From assembly GCA_011037195.1 (NCBI GenBank), contig JAAEAF010001558.1, forward strand, positions 1-64,000: a stretch of DNA of 64,000 nucleotides, given 5' to 3'. Position numbers and translations under genes: made by a program. Below are positions 57,410-64,000 of the stretch, one piece after another (position 1 is the stretch's first letter; each line of letters opens with the position of its first letter). The stretch comes from Triatoma infestans. Its lineage: Eukaryota > Arthropoda > Insecta > Hemiptera > Reduviidae. The notes under the pieces are model-generated. The model saw nothing but the letters and a program-made list of their open reading frames with translations. It ran no database searches and was not told the origin of the DNA.

Positions 57410-57690
57410 TTCCAGTGTAAATTTCAAAAAACTCAAAAACCTATTCTGTAGCACTTCCGGTAAACCGATTTTCTTCAAAAATTTGTCCAGATGAATTGTA
57501 AAACTGTGTACGTTTACATGTCAATACAAGTCTTAACCTATCTTGATAAGCTCAGCTGTCTAATAATGACAAAAACAGAATAGACAGGTTAGATGACTTA
57601 TTGTAAGCACCAAAGTAGGCGCACTTCCGGTTTAATGATTTTCACAGAAATCTTGGAATGGAGAACACATAATATTTAAAAAGGAGCAAC
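57410..57690 (-). repeat. DR-related fragment
   Basis: It has AAACCTATTCTGTAGCACTT, CCGGTAAACCGATTTTCTTC and again GCACTTCCGGTTTAATGATT at about 57620, blocks shared with the DR copy at 52980-53080. Confidence 0.55.
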
Positions 57691-59771
57691 CATTGGCTAA
57701 AAACGACTGTTTCGAAAATTAGGAGAAAGTAAAATTTTTTTGATACCGAAAATAAAATGGCACGGTCTCGTTAATAGGGGAGGAACTGCGATGACTAACC
57801 ACGAAGGGATCTGAAAACTGACGAAATGTTAAAAACCCGGGCCTACTACACGAGACACTAAAAACTGCTGAGGTTGAAACATCATTAATGTCCCAGCGTT
57901 ATTTGCTCGAATAGGTCCCTTCCAGTATATCGTTTGCGCCACATAACTTCAGCAGAAAGGAATCTACATAGAAAAGCCCTTGATACCCGCCCCACATTGT
58001 ACCTTGTTTCTTCGTTTTGCAAGGGCCCACAGTCCTTGAATAACTGAATCAAACTCATAGCATGTAATGGATATCCCAACGAAAGTAAGATATAAACTGA
58101 CTAAAAGATAAATATAGACTTAGTCATTAGGTTTAAAGGAGATGAAACAGAAAATTTAAGAGCAAAGATAAAAAATACTGAGATGCGAAAGTAAACAAAA
58201 ATACCCAGCAAAACACTGTCAAAGTTACAAGTGGCGACCCGTACAAAGTACAAGTCCCGAAAGAGTGTGTCAAAGAGTACCAAAACTGTCTTGTTAGAAT
58301 AACCAATTTTACCTGCCAACATTTTCTGAACAACCAAAAAATAAGGATAATTTTGATATTACTTTAAAATAACAATTTGCAAACCTTTAATCATTAATTT
58401 TGATAAACAGGATAATTATATGACACCCCAACAATGTCAACCAAACTCTGCCGGTAAGAGAACTTTATAATTTTTTATTTTCTTATTATGAAATTAAAAA
58501 TATATTTATCTTCAACTTCTGAAGATCGTTAATACTATATAATAAGTATTATAATTATAGTATAAAAACAAGAGAATATTTATTGAACTTCGAAGCAAGT
58601 AGATTAACATGCAGATGACATGTTCACAAGGTGACCGTGATCCACCGCTCACTTGTTAGTTAAAGGAACGGAATATGTATTTATCTTAATATATATTTAT
58701 AACATATAAACTACCAATTAGATATTATTAACGCAAATATTTTTAAAACGGGATTAATTTTTTTTGTTTTGTTTTATTCCCAAATTATTGCGAAGTGCAA
58801 TTAACTGGTGTTGGCCCTCAGGCAATGAATTATTTATTTACAAAAATTGTCTTCTTCAACATAATCTCCTAATAAATTTAGTACTCATTTACTCCGTAGG
58901 ATAGAATATTTTTGTACTTTGGGTTCTATTAGTAGGGAAGTAATTTTAATAGCAGTAATATACTAATTATATAAACTTATTATTTACAAATTATTATATA
59001 TGGTTTTAAAGATTATTACTTATTACTTTAGTACGCTCAGAGTAATAGTTAGCAACTACAGAACGACAAATATTTCCAAAATTCTTAGTGTTATTGGGAC
59101 TTTTTGGACCACAATGTAATTACATAGGCACACATAGTACCTGCTAAGCGAGCTGAGAAAACAAATATATTTCTCCAACACCACTTAAATTTATTTTAAA
59201 AAGGCAGCTAAACGTGTCGAGTAAAAATTCAAAGTTAATTAGTAATTATATGAAAAGAGAGTTCAAAAGTCACGTTTATACACTCACGTTAAATACTATA
59301 TAATCGCCAGCAAATTTACCGCACAAAGCTGGATTCAATAGTTCCATCAGCAATTACATCAAAGTGCTACCGCTGGACCTCCAAGCGCACTTCAATTACG
59401 CATTTTACCCTCTATCACGATCACTACAATACATTGGTGAATGGGAGAACTTCGAAAGCTTGTCTCTCACCTAAAAAGCTGCCTCCTAGCGGTAAGACAA
59501 AATTGAATAGAGCCGACTATCTGAGGGACTATAGAATAAGTCGCCAAATCAACTTCAATCTTAAAAGGATCACCAAGCTAGCAACACTAACCCACCTAAC
59601 GTTAGCAAGAGTTCTAACTTCTTACATCATTCTTCAGACGGCTCAAAACAGCCAACGCTTTACACCATTCTAGTTCTTCATGCTACTAACATCATCACCC
59701 TGCGCTAGATCCCTATCCTTTACAACTCTCTTCTTCTTCCTAAGTAAACCGTTATATACATTTGAATCAGT
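57691..59771. other. Intergenic DNA with minor frames, no gene recognised
   Basis: A minus-strand frame at 57885-58079 (64 residues) and a plus frame at 59434-59673 (79 residues) are in slightly GC-richer DNA but match no family I know. The 58.3-59.2 kb part is AT-rich and featureless. Confidence 0.35.
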
Positions 59772-59935
59772 GATTTTATCCGTTAAACCATGCATATTTA
59801 TGTTGTTTCTGACCGGTTTTGGATTCTCATTCATCGCCAGAGTTGACGATCAAGGTTATTAAGTTTGTTTAGTGAGTCGACTTCAACTTTGATTTTGTAT
59901 CACACTACACTTATTGATGTGTAGTTATAAGCTTA
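59772..59935 (+). repeat. Partial second copy of the 40672 foldback element
   Basis: GATTTTATCCGTTAAACCAT, GCATATTTATG, TGACCGGTTTTGGATTCTCA, GAGTCGACTTCAACTTTG and TGATGTGTAG occur in the same order as in the left arm and centre of the 40672-40933 element. The right arm is missing. Confidence 0.65.
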
Positions 59936-59999
59936 TGTCAGTATTTTTTTTTTAAATTCTTTTATTCCATATACATATTAAATGTTACATATTCCTTTA

Positions 60000-62230
60000 T
60001 TGCTTACATATTACACATGTGTGGTAATGTTAGTATATATATATTCTGACACTATTAAATTCTTGTATTTAAAAGTTAAAACGGATTATAAACAATTATG
60101 TAGAGTTAAAAGAAAAGAGTTTATTGAAAGAACAATTAATGACTTTAAACATGTTAGAGATTCGAAAGATTTCTGGAGTCTCGTACATTCTTTTAAGTCG
60201 ATGCAATTTCAAATGGATAAAAGTATACTACCAGGAGAGTGGTTTCAATATTTTAAAACTTTATTAAACCCTCCTTTGAACGCAATTAGAATATATTACG
60301 CTGAGCCCTATATAGAAAATGATACTTTGGATGCACCATTTGAAATGTCTGAATACTCCAGGTTGTTCAAAACTCTAAAAACAACAAAGCCCCCGGCTTA
60401 GACCGGATACCTTATGAATATTTTGAAAATAGCCCAGACAATTACTTAAATAAAATACTTTATGTATTTAATAAGATCTTTAAAAGTGGAAGTGTACCGG
60501 AAACGTTTAAAAAGTCAATTATATTTCCCCTATTTAAGAAAAGTTGCACACAAGAAATAAACAATTATACGGGTATTTCTTTTGGAAATACAATAGGAAA
60601 GTTATTTACAGGGCTACTTCTGAATAGATTGACAAACTGGGTGGAAGAAAATCATATAATAGGAGAATATCAAGCTGGTTTTAGAAGATACACGACCATT
60701 GATAATTTAATGAATTTAATCAGCATAATTAAAATTAGGTTAAGTAGAAAAGGAAATAAGGTTTTTGCATTTTTTATAGACCTGTCTGCCGCATTTGACC
60801 ATATAGATAGGTATGCTCTTTTTTACAAAATTATATTATAAAAGTTTATACACTGGAACAAAAGCTACTGTATGGTGCAATAATAGTCTGACGGATTCCT
60901 TTTATACATCCATGGGTGTAAAGCAAGGTTGCCTGCTAAGTCCTCTTTTATTTTCGCTTTTGACATTTAAGTATTTTCAATGACATTGAAGATTGCATGG
61001 ATGGGGGCGTGCAAATTAAAAATACAGTAATAAAAATGTTGGCCTACGAGGACGATTTGATTCCGTTGGCTACTGATAAAAGTTTATTACAACTGATAAT
61101 AAACAGTCTTTAAAAATACTGCTCACAGTGGAATCTGGAAATAAATTTAAATAAATCAAAGATAATGGTATTTAAAAATGGTGGAAACCAGCAAAAAATG
61201 AAATATGGTGGTATGGTAACAATAGGATTGATGTTGTGAATTGCTACAAGTATTTGGGAATTACACTTACACAGACATTATCCTTAAGAAAACATTTTGA
61301 TGAAAGAGTTTCAAAAGCTAATATGCCCTTAACTCATTCAACAATTTTATAATGAATAAAGATATACCATTTTCGTCTAAGTTGCAGGTACATAATGCAG
61401 TAAGCAGAGCAATTGTCTGCTACGGAGCACAAGTGTGGGGATGTACTTGGTTTAAGGAAGTAGAGGTTTGGTTAAAGTTTTTTCTTAAAAAAGTATTTTG
61501 TCTACCCATTAATATTCCTGATTTTGTGTTGTATTTGAAACCATGGTACTACCCTCGTTCTTGTATACCGTCAAATTACACATAAAATATATGCAAAGAT
61601 GTAGGCAGCTTCCGGCTTATAGATATTCTGGTACATTATTAAAAGAAATAATTGAAAAAAAAACTGTTTTTCTATACAGAATGGGAGAACCTGTGTAAGA
61701 CTTGTGATATTGCTTTATCTGACTTTATAAATAATAAATTAAAAATACATTCAATTGTGAATATTATTAGAAATGGGTTAATTAATAAGTATAACTTGTC
61801 AGCACAAAATAGTCAACAGCACATCTTGTATAAACAATTAGATTCACAACTTAACTTTGTAAATACCAATCTGAATAGTAATTTTATCAGCTGGATAATC
61901 AAAGCACGGGGGGAACTGCTATATCTTAACAAATATTCTTTTGGTAATGAAGTAAAACTTTGTCTTGTGTAATTTAACAGAAAGAGAGGAAAATGTATTC
62001 CACTTTATAGCGGTTTGCGGGAATTTAGGGTGAGATATTTTGGTAATGTAATAATGAGTGAGGAAGAATGTATAAGTTATTTAAATGGAAATTGTTGGAC
62101 TAGCTTGGTGAACTATTGTAAAGATGCGTGGAGATATAGGTATGCGCTTATCAGTGAATTTGGATAAAGTAAGGACAATTTTGTATGAAAATATATAATT
62201 TTGTAATCAAGCAAATAAATTATTTATTAT
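60000..62230 (+). pseudogene. Decayed LINE copy with reverse transcriptase motifs
   Basis: The frames, broken by several shifts and stops, read in order: RVKRKEFIERTINDFKHVRD (linker before RT), YQAGFRRYTTIDNLMNL, motif A FAFFIDLSAAFDHID, motif B GVKQGCLLSPLLFSL, motif C mutated to YEDDLIPL, QWNLEINLNKSKIMVFKNGG, CYKYLGITLTQTLSLRKHFD, then VSRAIVCYGAQVWGC and a C-terminal part to about 62165. The 3' end is rich in AATAAA-type repeats. It is the same family as 53504-54971 and 62490-64000, and the longest-covering but most damaged copy. Confidence 0.85.
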
Positions 62231-62489
62231 ATAAAACAAAATAAATAAATAAAAGCTAAAAAAAAGAAAAACAGCGGGACCTTATATTTGAATGTGAATT
62301 ATAGTTTATAAAAAAGAAGAAAAAATACAAATGTAATACAAATCAGTGAAAACAGATTTGAATTGTGGAGATTTATAAGTTTAAATTTTCATAATGCATA
62401 AGATTTTAAATTTAATTTTATTTTGTTTTGTTTTTTATAGCCAAAGATTTGGAATTTAATTTGAATTTGAATTTTCTTTTATTTTGGTC

Positions 62490-64000
62490 AATATTATTAT
62501 TATTATAAGTACTTTATTTTTATTTATATTGATGCTAAAATACATTAGTACAACAGCATGGCAAAGAGCCGTCTGCTAGAGTTTACAACCAATTACGAAA
62601 AAACAAAAAATAATACAAAAAAGAAAAATTATGAAAACATCAAGAATTACACTAGAACTGAAACAGAACTGGGATAAGATATCAAAGTAAGAAAGAAAAA
62701 AAAAAAAAGTATTAACACAACTAATGGTTAAATAAATCAAACATCGTTTTATAAATCAACAAAAAACTGAAAAGCTAACCTAAAGGGTCTGAGATCCTGA
62801 CGTGCCTAACTCTCCAAGCGTGGCGGGCATAAGCAATTAAAGGATGACAAGGCCGTTGTCCGGATAGGTAAACAATAATTTCTCCTCCAGAAAGTGAACA
62901 TTTGCCGAGATGGAGGAGCCGCACATCCAATAAAGCAGGACATTCTGCCAAGAAGTGAAACAAATCCTCCCGTACTTGGCAGTTACAGAGAGGACACATT
63001 TCTCGTTCGGAATCTTTCTCCAACCAAGGGGAATAATTTAGGTATAACAGTTCTGCTCTTAGTTTCAGCAACCAGCATATCTCTGAGAGTCTGAGGTTAT
63101 TGAATAGGGACGATGTTACAAATGACTTATGGTCAGTGATTAAAGTTTTATACAAAAAAAAGCGCTCAGAATTCCCTGCACGACAGAATGACTCTTCGAT
63201 GCGAACTGATCTAATTTTATTAAGTAGGTTCGAAAGTTGATCACTCCATTTATCACGATCATTAAGAGTACAAGATAGGTCGCTGGAAAAATCACGCGCC
63301 ATCGAAAGCCAGTGTTTAAACCAAAACAGTTTCTTCTGAATAATTTCAGTTGCGACAATTTTCGGGAGGCGATGATTGTCAAGAGCTAGAGTTCTGAGGC
63401 AGTATTTGAAGTGCAGAGCAAGGGTGAAGGTCTCCAACGGTTCAAGAGCACACTCAATCGATAGCACATAATTAGGCGTTGGAGAGGGAAGAGAGAATAA
63501 TTTTTTTAAGAAAAATCTTTGGAATTTTTCAAGGATGTCATAACGCTGAAATCCCCAAGATTGGGCACCATATGAAAGAACTGCTCGTGACACACTCTTG
63601 AAAATCCTATATTTGGCGTCGAGAGGAACGTTCTTATTAAGAATAAAGTTAGCCCAAACCCGGTTTAAACCGAGCTTAGCTATCGACACTTTATTTTCAA
63701 GGTGGGGGACCAGGGACATACGCGGAGTTAAAATGATACCCAAATACTTATAGCGGTTCACTACCTCTATCCGGGAATTTTTGTAGAACCACTTTTCTGA
63801 AGCCGCTAATCTACCTCCTTTTCGAAATATCATTATTTTGGATTTTTCTAAATTAACAGAGAGGTTCCATTGAACACAATAAGTTTCCAGAATATTAATA
63901 TTTCTCTGCAAGGAAATGGGGTTGTCCGAAAGGAGAACAATGTCATCTGCGTAAAGAAGGGTTTTTATCTTGGTCAATATGATATTTAATTTCTTACTGT
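62490..64000 (-). mobile_element. LINE copy with a long intact frame, cut by the right edge
   Basis: The minus-strand frame runs without a stop from the window edge to 62775, over 400 codons. It opens with LLYADDIVLLSDNPISLQRN (RT motif C with intact YADD) and contains NLSVNLEKSKIMIFRKGG and YKYLGIILTPRMSLVPHLE. VSRAVLSYGAQSWGFQRYDI follows. A Cys/His block (CPLCNCQVREDLFHFLAECP, about 63020-62935) comes near the C-terminus. The end of the protein is RVRHVRISDPLG. A 3' UTR continues to an ATA-repeat tail near 62495. The upstream part, with endonuclease and the rest of RT, lies beyond 64000. Confidence 0.88.

Noticed and set aside
1..64000. CRISPR arrays, operons, phage or bacterial genes
   Set aside because: All host genes are spliced animal genes and no regularly spaced direct repeats of CRISPR type occur; the repeats present are TEs and microsatellites.

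Overview
The window is a piece of a protostome, almost certainly insect, nuclear genome. It carries an innexin, a flower-type calcium channel exon and a Debcl/Buffy-like Bcl-2 gene. Introns run to several kilobases with GT..AG borders, the DNA is very AT-rich, and a large share of it is transposable-element sequence. The TE load and large introns suggest a hemimetabolous insect such as a hemipteran, but this is a guess; nothing here fixes the order.

Layout. (1) 1135-1255, minus strand: one coding exon of flower, the rest lying beyond the left edge. (2) 2724-27216, plus strand: a complete FIP200/RB1CC1 gene (Drosophila Atg17). I could assemble 22 coding exons into one 1115-residue frame, from an N-terminal ubiquitin-like fold to the C-terminal Claw. 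Its introns are full of repeats. (3) 27217-about 31960: a repeat-poor, very AT-rich tract that looks like a long 3' untranslated region. (4) 32.5-36.6 kb: repeat-rich intergenic DNA with a 5'-truncated LINE, a MITE, a SINE and a tandem duplication. (5) 36690-40241, plus strand: a four-exon Rpn7/PSMD6 proteasome lid subunit, 400 residues, unusually diverged. (6) 42630-43706, minus strand: an intronless Inx2-like innexin, convergent with Rpn7. (7) 46588-50005, minus strand: a four-exon Bcl-2 family gene with BH3, BH1, BH2 and a tail anchor, and a probable upstream 5' exon near 51.15 kb. (8) 52.6-64 kb: no host gene recognised; several copies of one non-LTR retrotransposon family at different stages of decay, one of them with a long open frame running off the right edge.

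The host genes serve cell survival and turnover (autophagy initiation, proteasome, mitochondrial apoptosis, cell-competition calcium channel, gap junctions), but nothing shows that they are co-regulated. Flower and RB1CC1 are divergently arranged and may share the 1.5-kb region between them.

The repeat fraction has four parts. First, a high-copy non-coding dispersed family of about 0.4-0.6 kb, at least 15 copies, some nested or rearranged. Second, two probable tRNA-derived SINE families. Third, several foldback or MITE-like elements with clear inverted arms. Fourth, LINE fragments, two of which have 15-bp target-site duplications. The most interesting host-gene observations are an in-frame 81-bp duplication across an intron-exon junction of RB1CC1, the divergence of Rpn7, the intronless innexin, and a Bcl-2 splice acceptor that abuts a long TTA microsatellite.
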